From AP-15 sp963799085 (GTDB lineage: Bacteria; Pseudomonadota; Alphaproteobacteria; ATCC43930; CGMCC-115725), in NCBI GenBank assembly GCA_963799085.1, contig CAWCWA010000021.1, positions 186,001 through 250,000 on the forward strand: a DNA stretch of 64,000 bases. Reading direction: 5' to 3'. How positions within the stretch are numbered: position 1 is the stretch's first letter; each line of letters starts with the position of its first letter. The notes beneath the pieces are model-generated. The model made no database searches and was not told where the DNA came from. It saw nothing but the letters and a program-made list of their open reading frames with translations. Made by a program: the position numbers and the translations under genes. This document shows positions 1 through 8,656 of this stretch, in pieces.

Positions 1-1
1 A

Positions 2-619
2 GGCGGGCCGGCCGCAAGCCGGACCGGGGTCGATCCGCCGGCCCATGCCGTGGTGCTCAGCATCGACGAGAAAAGCCAAATCCAAGCGCTTGACCGCACC
101 CAGCCCGGGCTGCCGATGAAGAAGGGGCGCTGCGCCACCATGACCCACGACTATAAGCGAAACGGCACCACCACCCTGTTCGCCGCCCTCGATATCCTCG
201 ACGGCAAGGTCATCGGCCGCTGCATGCAGCGCCACCGGCATCAGGAATTCATCCGCTTTCTCAACACCGTCGAGCGCGCGGTGACGGTCGACAAGGCGGT
301 CCATGTCGTGCTCGACAATTATGCCACCCACAAGCACCCCAGGGTGAAAGCCTGGCTTGCCCGCCATCCCCGCTTCACCTTCCACTTCACCCCGACATCG
401 TGTTCTTGGGCCAATGCGGTCGAAGGCTGGTTTGCCAAGCTCACCCGGCAACGGCTCAAACGCGGCGTCTTCACCTCGATCGTCGAGCTGCAGACCGCGA
501 TCAACCGCTTCATCGCCGACGCCAACGGCGAGCCCAAGCCGTTTGTCTGGACCAAATCCGCCGACGCAATCCTCGCCGCTGTCACCCGTGGGAGACAAGC
601 GTTAGAAGTGATCCACTAG
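2..619 (+). CDS. IS630-family transposase, C-terminal part (cut by window edge)
   Basis: The frame is open to the left edge, so the gene begins outside the window; about 205 residues are visible. It is the DDE catalytic half of an IS630/Tc1-mariner-type transposase, which cuts and joins DNA at element ends. The catalytic triad is present: Asp in LSIDEKSQIQALDR (about residue 22), Asp in HVVLDNYATHKHP (about 105) and Glu in SWANAVEGWF (about 141). No frameshift is seen in the visible part, so it may be functional if the helix-turn-helix half is intact upstream. Its TAG stop directly abuts the end of an antitoxin remnant on the other strand. Confidence 0.9.
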   Translation, partial: GGPAASRTGVDPPAHAVVLSIDEKSQIQALDRTQPGLPMKKGRCATMTHDYKRNGTTTLFAALDILDGKVIGRCMQRHRHQEFIRFLNTVERAVTVDKAVHVVLDNYATHKHPRVKAWLARHPRFTFHFTPTSCSWANAVEGWFAKLTRQRLKRGVFTSIVELQTAINRFIADANGEPKPFVWTKSADAILAAVTRGRQALEVIH

Positions 620-808
620 TTAGGCCGCGTGCGGAGTGACCTCCGCTTCGAGACGCGAACCCAGGGCCTCGGCTGCGATTTCCAACTCGTAATCGCGCTG
701 CATGTTGGGCCAGGACTCGGACGAGGTCCCGAAATACCGGGCAAGACGAAGTGCCGTATCCCCGCTGATGCCGCGCCGCTCGGCGATGATCGCCTGCACC
801 CGCGTCAT
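620..808 (-). pseudogene. HigA-type antitoxin remnant (N-terminus lost)
   Basis: This 62-residue frame matches only the C-terminal part of HigA/VapI-type XRE antitoxins: RRGISGDTALRLARYFGTS is the end of the helix-turn-helix, followed by the usual W-N-x-Q-x-Y-E-L segment. Full antitoxins are about 95-105 residues, so roughly the first 40 are missing. A few more antitoxin-like residues (AKDIGLP) can be read in another frame just upstream, which suggests a 1-nt indel next to the truncation. No toxin partner is present. It is squeezed between the IS630 end and the flavin reductase stop, as expected for a remnant trimmed by transposition. Confidence 0.7.
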
Positions 809-835
809 GGCAGCCCGATGTCCTTGGCGGGCGCG

Positions 836-1408
836 TCAGGGTGGGAGGATCGGTTCGCCGCGCATGTATTTGCCGCGGCAGAACAGCAATGTCGGCCGAT
901 TTGTATAGGCGTAGCGCTCGACATGGCCGATGAAGATGATGTGGTCGCCGCCGTAATGCCGGTATTCGTTGCGGCATTCGAAATGCGCGGCGGCGCCGAT
1001 GATGACCGGAGCGCCGCATTCCGGGATCATATGGTCGATCTCGGCGAACTTGTCCTCTTGCGACTTGGCGAAAAAATTGGAGAGCGGGATCTGGTCGTGC
1101 GCCAGGATGTTGACGACAAAGTGCGTGCCCTCCTGAAAAGCCGGCAGGCTGTTCGCGTAAAGCGAGGCGCTCCACAGCACCAGGGGCGGGGTCAGCGATA
1201 CCGAGGTAAAGGAGTTGGCGGTCAGCCCGTAAAGCCCGCCCGCCTTGCTGCGCGCAGTGATGATCGTAACGCCGGTCGCGAAGCTGCCGAGCGCGTTGCG
1301 GAAGTCGCGTAAATCGAAAGCCCTCGCCCGAGGTGCTGCGACCGGTGCGGCATGGCTGCCCGGATCGTCGTCGCCGGCAAGCCGGGGCTTGGGGTTCTCA
1401 TTTGACAC
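836..1408 (-). CDS. Flavin reductase domain protein (reductase of a two-component monooxygenase)
   Basis: About 190 residues of the Flavin_Reduct (HpaC/HsaB-like) family, which uses NAD(P)H to reduce FMN/FAD and supplies it to a partner oxygenase. Visible signatures are FRNALGSFATGVTIITA, GLTANSFTSVSLTPPLVLW (flavin-binding core) and the C-terminal YGGDHIIFIGHVER. I take a GTG start at 1408 because AGGGGA lies 6-7 nt upstream; the frame stays open further but has no better start. It begins 22 nt after the stop of the acyl-CoA-dehydrogenase-like gene, so the two almost certainly form an operon. The substrate is not deducible. Confidence 0.88.
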   Translation of the reverse strand: MSNENPKPRLAGDDDPGSHAAPVAAPRARAFDLRDFRNALGSFATGVTIITARSKAGGLYGLTANSFTSVSLTPPLVLWSASLYANSLPAFQEGTHFVVNILAHDQIPLSNFFAKSQEDKFAEIDHMIPECGAPVIIGAAAHFECRNEYRHYGGDHIIFIGHVERYAYTNRPTLLFCRGKYMRGEPILPP

Positions 1409-1430
1409 GGGTCGTCCCCTCAAATCGCGA

Positions 1431-2637
1431 TCAGAGCGGCGCGTCGGGCGGCAGCCCCAGCGCCACCCGGCCATAGACCGCACCGTTCACGTCCCAATTC
1501 AGCACATAATGCGCGTTGGCGGCATGGACGTCGCGGAACGCCCGCTGGATCGGGTTTCGTGCATAAATCGCGCCGCCGCCGGTCGCGGTGAACAACAGAT
1601 CGACCGCCTTGGTGCAAAGGGTCGCGGCAAAGGCGCCGTCGCGGCGATAGCGCGCGCGCTGTTCGAGGCTCGGCACGATGCCGGCCTCGGTGATCCGCAT
1701 CGCCTCGTCGCAGTCGCGCAAGACGATCGCCTCGGCTGCATCGGCGAGCGCCGAGGCTTCGGCGAGATGCACCTGGACCGTCGTGAAATCGGCGAGGTTC
1801 TTGCCGGTATAGGCGCTGAGCCGGGTGCGGGTGGTCTCGGCGAAATGCTGGATCGCGCCGCGGGCGATGCCGAGCGAAACGCCGGCGATCGCAAAGGCGA
1901 ACAGGCTGACCGCCGGCAGTTTATAGAGCGGCCCGGGATTGACCTCGCTGCCTCGATTGGGGCCGCCCTTGATCCGCTCGGTGGCGAGGCTGCGGTAGGC
2001 CGGGACGAAGACGTCCTTGACCTCGACATCCTTGCTGCCGGTGCCGGCGAGCCCGATCACCTGCCAGGTGTCGATGATCGTGTAGTCGCTGGCCGGCAGC
2101 AGAAACATGCGCGGTTCGCTCTGCCCGGTCTCCTCGTCGACGACGAGCGCGCCGAACATGTTCCAGGTGGAGGGGTCGATGCCGCTCGAAAACGGCCAGC
2201 GCCCGGTCAGGCGATAGCCGCCCGGCGCCCGCCGCGCGCGGCCGCGCGCGAAGATCAAGGCCGAACTGATCAGGCTGTCGGGCGACTGGCCCCAGATTTC
2301 CTCCTGCGCCTCGGGATGCCACATGCCGAGGAGCCAGTGATGCGCGGCGAGGTTGGCCAGCACCCAGGCAGTCGAGCCGCAGCCCTGGCCGATCACCGCG
2401 GTCAGCTCGAAGAGCGCCCGATAGGGCAACTCGCTGCCGCCCGACGCGGGCCGGCTGCAGCACGCGGAAGAGGCCGCTCGCGTGCAGGTCGGCGATGGTC
2501 TCGTCGGGCAGGCGGCGCAATTCCTCGGTGCGGGCGGCGCGTTCGCGCAGCACCGGGATCGAGCGCCTCGGCGCGGGCCAGCAGCTCATCGTAGCGCGGC
2601 GGCTGCCGCGCGCTGGTCGGTCTTTGGCTTCGGGCAT
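1431..2637 (-). CDS. Acyl-CoA dehydrogenase-like flavin monooxygenase (oxygenase of two-component system), frameshifted
   Basis: The region encodes about 400 residues, normal for the HsaA/HpaB-type group D monooxygenases with acyl-CoA dehydrogenase fold. The C-terminal 332 residues are in one frame (FELTAVIGQGCGSTAWVLAN, FSSGIDPSTWNMFGALVVDE, LAGTGSKDVEVKDVFVP, then the helical C-terminal domain). The N-terminus MPEAKDRPARG and the helix ETIADLHASGLFRVLQPARVG lie in a second frame and a short piece (PRYDELLARAEALDP) in a third, so at least three 1-nt indels are needed. Start ATG at 2637 has GAGAGGA upstream. The adjacent flavin reductase supports FMNH2-dependent hydroxylation of an aromatic or similar substrate rather than beta-oxidation. 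Confidence 0.82.
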
Positions 2638-2835
2638 TGCGATCCTCTCGCGGATGAGCCACGCTGTCGCAGTCTACTCGCCGCCAGGCGGGCGGATGCG
2701 AGAACCTAAGTCGACGGCTGCGCGCCATATCGAGATGGTGGGGATCGGGTTCCCCGCCTCGGGCTACGACAGCGTGGCGTGATAGCGGAAACTTCGCCTA
2801 ATCTCAGGATCGCATTGAACAGGAGGAACACCGCC
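2638..2835. promoter_or_regulatory. Divergent intergenic region, probable promoters
   Basis: About 200 bp separate the minus-strand monooxygenase gene from the plus-strand dimeric-barrel genes. It must carry both promoters. A strong Shine-Dalgarno (AGGAGGA, from 2820) precedes the plus-strand GTG at 2836. No clear operator was recognised. Confidence 0.45.
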
Positions 2836-3145
2836 GTGTCATACATCTACGTCGTGCAAATGGACATTCCGGCTCGCGCTGGAGGCCGAATTCAACCGCA
2901 TCTATGACGAGGACCATGTCCCGACGATCCTGAAAGTCCCGGGCGTGCGGTCCTGCACGCGCTACCGGCTCGACCACTCGACGGTGGCGACGATGCCGCG
3001 CTATCTGGCGATATACGAGTGCGACAATGCCGAGGTGATCAACAGCCCGGCCTGGACCGAGGCCTCCGATCTCGGCGATTGGAAGCCCAAAATCCGGCCG
3101 CACACGACGAACCGCCAGCACAGCGTCTTTCGCAAGATCGCCTGA
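2836..3145 (+). CDS. Small dimeric alpha/beta-barrel protein (DUF4286-like), copy 1, frameshifted
   Basis: A protein of about 102 residues: SYIYVVQMDIPA, then after a single extra base near 2873-2880, EAEFNRIYDEDHVPTILKVP and GVRSCTRYRLDHST up to HSVFRKIA. The layout (beta strand, acidic helix, YDEDHVP, beta strand ending YLAIYE) is that of ABM/DUF4286-type ferredoxin-fold proteins that dimerise. GTG 2836 is chosen for the AGGAGGA Shine-Dalgarno. It is the first of two tandem paralogues followed by a true ABM protein and sits divergent to a flavin monooxygenase pair, so a role in handling the product of that oxidation is a reasonable guess. Function unproven. Confidence 0.7.
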
Positions 3146-3158
3146 GGGAGGCCCGACG

Positions 3159-3468
3159 ATGCCGCATATCTTTGTCGTGCAGCTCGACATCCCGGCCGAG
3201 CACGAGGCCGAATTCAACCGCGTCTACGACACCGAGCACTTTCCGATGCTCTCGAAGGTGCCGGGCGTGCGCAAGGCGGCGCGCTATCGGCTCGAACACT
3301 CGACCGTGCCCGGGCATGCAGCGCTATCTGACGATCTACGAACTCGACTCGCCCGATGTCATGAAGAGTGCCGAGTGGGAAAAGGCCGGCGCCTACGGCG
3401 ACTGGGCGACCAAGATCCGGCCGCTGACGACGGCCCGCCACCACAGCGTTTTCACGCAAATCGCCTGA
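3159..3468 (+). CDS. Small dimeric alpha/beta-barrel protein (DUF4286-like), copy 2, frameshifted
   Basis: A tandem duplicate of the preceding gene: PHIFVVQLDIPAEHEAEFNR, VYDTEHFPMLSKVPGVRKA, RYRLEHSTVPG, then, after one extra base in a CCCGGG run near 3310, MQRYLTIYELDSPDV and HSVFTQIA. About 102 residues. A GAGGGAGG Shine-Dalgarno precedes ATG 3159, and only 13 nt separate it from copy 1. The copies match along their whole length but differ at many positions, so the duplication is not recent. Role unknown; probably the same pathway as the flanking genes. Confidence 0.7.
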
Positions 3469-3480
3469 GGGAGATACTCG

Positions 3481-3789
3481 ATGATCCACGTCGTCGCGAT
3501 CATTACCGCCAAGCCCGGCATGCGCGAAGCAATCCTGAAGGAATTCCGCACCAACATGCCGGCGGTGCACGCCGAGAAGGGCTGCATCGAATACGGGCCG
3601 ACGGTCGACGCCGAAGGCATGGGCAGCTTTCAGGCGAAATTCGGCCCCGACACCTTTGTCGTGATCGAGAAATGGGAGGGCCCGGAGGCGCTGACGACGC
3701 ACGCCACCTCGCCGCACATGGCCTCCTACGCCGCCCGGACCCGCGAAATGATCGCGAGCCGGATCATCCACGTCCTGCAGCCGGGGTGA
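3481..3789 (+). CDS. Antibiotic biosynthesis monooxygenase (ABM) domain protein
   Basis: An intact 102-residue single-domain ABM protein (YgiN-like). It starts IHVVAIITAKPGMREAIL, has the typical helix ending in EKGCIEYGPTVDAEG, the strand FVVIEKWEGPEAL and the closing ATSPHMASYAA segment. These proteins form dimeric ferredoxin-like barrels; some oxidise quinols without cofactor, many have no known substrate. GGGAG lies 8 nt before the ATG and 12 nt separate it from the previous stop, so it is the third gene of the same operon. Convergent with the lactonase-like gene. Confidence 0.85.
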   Translation: MIHVVAIITAKPGMREAILKEFRTNMPAVHAEKGCIEYGPTVDAEGMGSFQAKFGPDTFVVIEKWEGPEALTTHATSPHMASYAARTREMIASRIIHVLQPG

Positions 3790-3804
3790 GGCGGCCCGCT
3801 CCGG

Positions 3805-4991
3805 CTAGAGCGGCACCATCCCCATCCAGAACATCGTTTTGCCGCCGACGTCGACATCGTACTTGCGCACGAAAGTCAGCTTGCCGTCGTCACCGACGCG
3901 GAACGCCGAGAGGCCGGCGGGTACGGTTCTGACCGTATCGCCGTCGCGCATGTCGACCGGCAGGTTATGCTGGGCGACCAGGAGGCGCCCGCTCGGGTCG
4001 ATGTGAAACGTGCGCGGGTGGATCTTCCGGGTCTCGATGTGCTGGATCGGCGTCGGCTCGCCGGTCGATTGGTTGATCGCATAGACGACGATGCTGTTTT
4101 CGCCGCCCTTGAAAACCTTCCGGCCCTGAAACTCGACCGTCTGCTGCGCGCGGTTGGCGCCGTAGAGGAATTGGCCGTTCGGATGGACATGCAAGGTGCC
4201 GGCCGCCTGCCGCGCCCTGATGTTGTTAGGTTCGGCGAGCGTCTCCGCGCGGAAGGCGATCTCGGGGTTGATCCGGCCGCCCTCCATCAAATACGTGTAC
4301 ATCTTGTTCTGCGTCTCGATCGACACGTAAATCCAGGGCTTCGTCGGATGGAAATCGAGGTGCCGCGGCCCGAACTCCTTGCCGCCGTTGGGCGCTATCG
4401 AAACTTCGTCGGTCAGCACGCCGTTCTTGTAATCGAAAACTTTGAGCGCGCCGGGGTCTTCCGGTTTGGTGGGCGTGCCCTCGTTGCCGCGGGTCACCAG
4501 GATGACGAGCCGGTTGTCCGGCGTCACCCGTACCTGGTGCGCGTAGATGCCCGGCATCGATCGGGTCCGGGTTGCGCCACCTCCTCGCCCGGCGTGAAGT
4601 CGGGGTTGACGCGGTAGACGCGCAAGGCGCTCGGATTGTTGAACGCGACAAGGATGTTCTCCGAGGGGATGTCGGTGGTCATGTGGATCGGCCGGGTCGG
4701 CAGCCGGATCGGCGCGCCGTGCGGGCTGAGGGCGCCGCTCGCCGGATCGATGCGCAGCGCCGTCACGTGATGCTCCGTCCCCGCCGCCCCATAGCCCGAG
4801 GCGCTGCTGCTGGTCGCGACATAGAGATAGCGTCGCGAGACGTGTGGCCAGGCGTATTGCACCGACGCCGGCAGTGTCACCGTCCCGCGCTTGACCAGCA
4901 CCGCGTTTGCGACATCCACGTCGTAATGCGTGAGGTCGGGACCGACATTGGCGTAGAGCGCCACCTTCTGCGAGGCCGGCTGGCTGGACAT
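3805..4991 (-). CDS. Lactonase-family beta-propeller protein, one frameshift
   Basis: About 395 residues of the seven-bladed propeller lactonase family (6-phosphogluconolactonase/YbhE-like; also related to muconate-cycloisomerase-type lactonases). Blade motifs are regular: WPHVSRRYLYVATSSS, ENILVAFNNPSALRVYRVN, TPDNRLVILVTRGNEGTP, DFHPTKPWIYVSIETQNKMY, HVHPNGQFLYGANRA, HIDPSGRLLVAQHNLP. The N-terminal 150 residues and the remainder are in different frames; one missing base near 4555-4560 (around QPGPDR/MPGIYAHQ) restores them. ATG 4991 has GGGAGGAGC upstream. No signal peptide. It could open a lactone made by the neighbouring monooxygenase pathway; this is inference. Confidence 0.82.
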
Positions 4992-5206
4992 GGGCGCTCC
5001 TCCCGGTAGTTGATCGGGCGGATCGCTCGCCGCCCTGCCGAAGCTGCCGATTTTGCGCCTGATCGGGCCACCGGCCAACGGGTTTGCTTCAGCATAGGTC
5101 CACAAGCGACCCCCAACCGGTCGGGGCGACACCGGGCAGCGGGGTTGCCGGGCGGCCGAGGGTGGAGTAATCCGCCCCCGACAGGTCAGCGGGCGAGGCG
5201 TAATTC

Positions 5207-5551
5207 ATGCGATATCGGGCGGGACCGGCGGCGCTGCTGTTGCTGCTGGCGGGTTGTTCGTCGGGTTCGAGCCAATCGGCGACACTGATCCTCAACGACC
5301 CCTACTGGGACCGCGTCAATGTTCAGGCGGTCATCACCAAAAGCAGCGACTGCGACAATCGCGGGCCCCTCTACGTCGCGACAAAAGATTTCGTCATGGT
5401 CAAGGGCCGCACGGAAAAGATCGAAGCGCCCAACGCCGAAGGCATCTGCTGGCGGCACGACCGCAATCCGAACAACCCGACCCCCGGCAACTGGTCGGGC
5501 TGGAGCCGCGTCACACTCTCGCCGGGCGACGAGATCAGCGCCGATCTATGA
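5207..5551 (+). CDS. Small lipoprotein of unknown function
   Basis: A 114-residue protein with a clear lipoprotein signal: MRYRAG, a Leu/Ala-rich core and lipobox LLAGC with the lipidated Cys at residue 17. The mature part (DPYWDRVNVQAVITKSSDC, a second Cys near residue 81 in AEGICWRHD, and a C-terminal GDEISADL) is predicted to sit in the periplasm anchored to a membrane. Two Cys could form a disulfide. The gene overlaps the end of the convergent EamA gene by 17 nt. No family recognised. Confidence 0.72.
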   Translation: MRYRAGPAALLLLLAGCSSGSSQSATLILNDPYWDRVNVQAVITKSSDCDNRGPLYVATKDFVMVKGRTEKIEAPNAEGICWRHDRNPNNPTPGNWSGWSRVTLSPGDEISADL

Positions 5552-6476
5552 CCGACGCGTCAGGCGGCCAGCGCGGCGGTTGGGTGGCGGGCGAGGCCGC
5601 GCCCGCGGTCTGTTCGGCGATGACCAGCAGCAGCGCCGAGGCGATCAGCGCCATCGCCGCAAAATCGCGCGGATGCAGCTCCTCACCGAGAAACCACGCG
5701 CTCGATGCGACGCCGATGCAGGGGACGGCGAGCGCGCTGATCCCCGAAACTCCGGCGGGCAGGCGCTCGAGGGCGCGATACCAGGCGAAATAGGCGAACC
5801 CGTTGGCGGCGACGCCCAGAAACAGCACCGAGAGCCACTGCGCGGCCCCCACCCGCGCCAAATCGGGCGGAAAGCTCAGAATTGCCCAGAGCGCCACGAT
5901 CGGCGGCGTGCCGATCGCCACCAGCCAGAATCCGACCACCGATGCGTCCGCCCGCCACTGCCGCCGCTTCAGCCAGACCGTGCCGAGGCCATAGGACATC
6001 GCCGCCAAGAGTGTCACCGCCGCACCGAGCGGGGCGTTGCGCAGCTGCGAGAGGTCCTGCGACATCAGGATCACGACCGCGGCGACACCGAGACCCAATG
6101 CGACAAGACGGCTGACGGTCAGCGCCTCGCCGAGCAGCAGCCGAGCGAAAAGGGTCGCCCAGACCGGCATCGTATAGACGAGGATCGAGGTGCGGCCGGG
6201 ACCAAGCAGGTAGATGCCGAAGGTGAAGGAGAGCGGCAGGATCGTCATGTTGAGAAGTGCTGCTATCGTAAGGTCGGGCCACGCCTCGCGCTCGATCGCA
6301 AGACGCCGGCGGCCGATCATCGCCTGCAGCAGAAACGCCGCCATACCCAGGATCTGCACAAGGCAGCGACTGGTCAGCACGTCGAAGCCCTCAAGCGCGA
6401 CCGCCGTGATCGGGTAGGACACGCCCCAGATCACAAAGCCCGCGCTCAACAGCAGCCCCGGCATTCGCCTCCCCAT
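5535..6476 (-). CDS. EamA/DMT-family transporter
   Basis: About 313 residues with ten predicted membrane helices in two EamA repeats. The first ends around GRTSILVYTMPVWATLFARL, a signature shared by RhaT/YdcZ-type drug/metabolite transporters; the second contains FLGVAANGFAYFAWYRALER and ISALAVPCIGVASSAWFLGE. I prefer the ATG at 6476 (MGRRMPGLLL), which places the first helix at the N-terminus; the frame stays open to 6524 with a charged leader. Likely an inner-membrane exporter of a small metabolite; substrate unknown. Confidence 0.85.
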   Translation of the reverse strand: MGRRMPGLLLSAGFVIWGVSYPITAVALEGFDVLTSRCLVQILGMAAFLLQAMIGRRRLAIEREAWPDLTIAALLNMTILPLSFTFGIYLLGPGRTSILVYTMPVWATLFARLLLGEALTVSRLVALGLGVAAVVILMSQDLSQLRNAPLGAAVTLLAAMSYGLGTVWLKRRQWRADASVVGFWLVAIGTPPIVALWAILSFPPDLARVGAAQWLSVLFLGVAANGFAYFAWYRALERLPAGVSGISALAVPCIGVASSAWFLGEELHPRDFAAMALIASALLLVIAEQTAGAASPATQPPRWPPDASVIDRR

Positions 6477-6570
6477 ATGCGTCTTCAATCGTTTCGCGAC
6501 GGCAACGGCCGGGTCGCGCCGCACCGGCGATCCGGTTAGGATAATCCGTTTTGGCGCAGGGAGTTTGCCG

Positions 6571-7518
6571 ATGTCGCAACATCACATCTTGCGGGCCAGC
6601 CCCGAGACCTGTCACTGGGGCTTTTTCGACGCCGGGCTGAAGCCGGTCTTGACCGTCGCCTCGGGCGATACCGTGACGATCGAATCGGTGTCGGGCGGCC
6701 CCGACGTGCTGCCCGAGAGCGGCTTCGACATCCTCCCCGAGCATCGCACGGTGATTGGCGCACTCGAACCGAAACTCGGCGCGCATATCCTGACGGGGCC
6801 GATCGCGGTCGAGGGCGCCGAGCCCGGGGACGCGCTCGAAATCGAGATCCTGTCGATCGATTGCCGGCAGAACTGGGGCTATACGCGGATCCGTCCACTT
6901 TCCGGCACGCTCCCCGAGGATTTCCCGGTGCGCCGGACCTGGCATACCGGCATCGACCGCCAGCGCGGCGTCGGCACGCTGCCTTGGGGTGCGGAGATCG
7001 ACCTGGCGCCGTTTTTCGGCGTCATGGGAGTGGCGCCGCCGCCTGTCTACGGTGCCGTGACCTCGATCGTGCCGCGCGAATTCGGCGGCAACATGGATTT
7101 GAAGGAGCTGGTCGCCGGAACGACGCTCTATCTGCCGGTCTGGGCATCGGGCGGGCTCTTTTCGGCCGGCGACGGGCATGGCGTGCAGGGCGACGGCGAG
7201 GTCTGCGTGACGGCGCTCGAAACGGCGCTATCGGGCACACTGCGGATTTCTCTGCGCAAGGGCATGGGGCTCAAGCTGCCACGCGCCGAGACGCCCACAC
7301 ACCACATCACGATGGGTTTCAACGAGGATCTCGACGACGCCGCCAAGACCGCGTTGCGCGAGATGATCGTCCTCGTCGGCGAGCGCCTCGGGCTCGCACC
7401 CGAAGACGCCTACATGTTCTGCAGCCTTGCCGTCGATCTGCGCGTGACCCAGCTCGTCGACGGCAACAAGGGCATCCACGCGATGCTGCCCAAGCGCTAC
7501 GCCGGGGCGCCGAATTAG
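6571..7518 (+). CDS. Acetamidase/formamidase family protein
   Basis: A 315-residue FmdA/AmdA-family amidohydrolase that releases ammonia from short amides. Signatures: HHILRASPETCHWGFFD at the N-terminus, PGDALEIEILSIDC, the metal-site block FFGVMGVAPPP, then REFGGNMDLKELVAGTTLYL and GDGHGVQGDGEVCVTALE. Length is typical. ATG 6571 is chosen over an in-frame TTG 6 nt earlier because CAGGGAG sits 7 nt upstream. Divergent from the EamA gene, sharing a short promoter region, and followed 70 bp later by ada. Confidence 0.9.
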   Translation: MSQHHILRASPETCHWGFFDAGLKPVLTVASGDTVTIESVSGGPDVLPESGFDILPEHRTVIGALEPKLGAHILTGPIAVEGAEPGDALEIEILSIDCRQNWGYTRIRPLSGTLPEDFPVRRTWHTGIDRQRGVGTLPWGAEIDLAPFFGVMGVAPPPVYGAVTSIVPREFGGNMDLKELVAGTTLYLPVWASGGLFSAGDGHGVQGDGEVCVTALETALSGTLRISLRKGMGLKLPRAETPTHHITMGFNEDLDDAAKTALREMIVLVGERLGLAPEDAYMFCSLAVDLRVTQLVDGNKGIHAMLPKRYAGAPN

Positions 7519-7592
7519 ACAGCAAGCGGCGGATAGAGGCTGGGTTCGGCAAGCGCCATCTTGTCGTCATCGATGATCCGGAGGAGATGACG

Positions 7593-8654
7593 ATGCTCGA
7601 TTTCGACGAATGCTGGACGGCGCTGGAGACGCGCGACGAGGCTGCCGCCGGGCGGTTTTTGTACGGGGTGAAGACGACCGGAGTCTATTGCCGGCCTGGC
7701 TGCACTTCTCGGCTGCCGTTGCGCCGCAACACGGCGTTTTTCGAAACCGAGGCCGAGGCCGAGGCGGCCGGGCTGCGACCCTGCAAGCGCTGCCGCCCGG
7801 GCGACCCGTCCGCCGCCTCGCGGCACATCGCGGCGATCGAGAAGGCCTGCGCCCGACTGCGGGCTAGTGAGATGACGCCGAGCCTTGCCGAACTCGCCGA
7901 TGCGGCGGCCCTCAGCCCCTATCATTTCCACCGCGTCTTCAAACAGGTGACCGGGACGACGCCACGCGACTATGCGCGGACCCACCGCCTCGGTCTGCTG
8001 GCCGACAAGCTCGAAGCCGGGGAAAAGGTGACGCAGGCGATCTACGGCGTGGGGTTTGGATCGAGTTCCGGCGCCTATGCCGCGGCCCCGGCAGCACTCG
8101 GGATGACGCCCGCAGCGCGGCGCAAGGGCGGCAAGGGCGAGACGATCCGCTATGCGACGCTCGCAACTCCGCTCGGCCAGGCGCTCGTCGCCGCAACCGA
8201 GCGCGGCGTCTGCATGACCGCACTCGGGGACGACGCGGCGACATTGGCGGCGCAGCTGCGGCGGCGGTTCCCAGCCGCAACTGTGGTCGAGGACAGAGCG
8301 GCTCTGAGCGATTGGGCCCAGCGGATCGTCGGCTTCATCACCGCACCCGAGCGCAACCTCGATCTGCCGCTCGATATCCGCGGCACCGCGTTCCAGACGC
8401 GGGTCTGGCGCGCGTTGCAGAAGATCCCTCTCGGGAGCACGGTGAGTTATGCCGAGATCGCCGCCTCGCTCGGCGAGCCCAGGGCGGTGCGCGCCGTGGC
8501 GCAGGCGTGCGCGGCCAACAAGCTGGCGCTTCTGGTGCCGTGCCACCGGGTGGTGCGCAGCGACGGCGATCTTGCGGGCTATCGCTGGGGTGTGGAGCGC
8601 AAGCGCGAATTGCTGACGCGCGAGCGGGCGGCCAAGGCCGATGCCGCGGCCTGA
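7593..8654 (+). CDS. ada: Bifunctional transcriptional activator / methylated-DNA-cysteine methyltransferase Ada
   Basis: A 353-residue protein with the three Ada modules in order. The N-terminal Zn domain has four Cys (VYCRPGCTSRLPLRRN and GLRPCKRCRP) that accept methyl groups from phosphotriesters. An AraC-type helix-turn-helix follows (TPSLAELADAAALSPYHFHR). The C-terminal O6-methylguanine methyltransferase carries the acceptor motif LLVPCHRVVRSDG. GGAGGAG at 7580-7586 sets the ATG at 7593; an in-frame ATG at 7587 is too close to it. Methylated Ada normally activates its own operon, and the next gene is a 2OG-Fe(II) oxygenase, in keeping with an adaptive response to alkylation. Confidence 0.96.
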   Translation: MLDFDECWTALETRDEAAAGRFLYGVKTTGVYCRPGCTSRLPLRRNTAFFETEAEAEAAGLRPCKRCRPGDPSAASRHIAAIEKACARLRASEMTPSLAELADAAALSPYHFHRVFKQVTGTTPRDYARTHRLGLLADKLEAGEKVTQAIYGVGFGSSSGAYAAAPAALGMTPAARRKGGKGETIRYATLATPLGQALVAATERGVCMTALGDDAATLAAQLRRRFPAATVVEDRAALSDWAQRIVGFITAPERNLDLPLDIRGTAFQTRVWRALQKIPLGSTVSYAEIAASLGEPRAVRAVAQACAANKLALLVPCHRVVRSDGDLAGYRWGVERKRELLTRERAAKADAAA

Positions 8655-8656
8655 TC

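Noticed and set aside
1245..2594. 449-codon open frame on the plus strand opposite the monooxygenase gene
   Set aside because: High GC makes long antisense frames common; the translation is Arg/Ala-rich with no family resemblance, while the minus strand shows clear conserved motifs.
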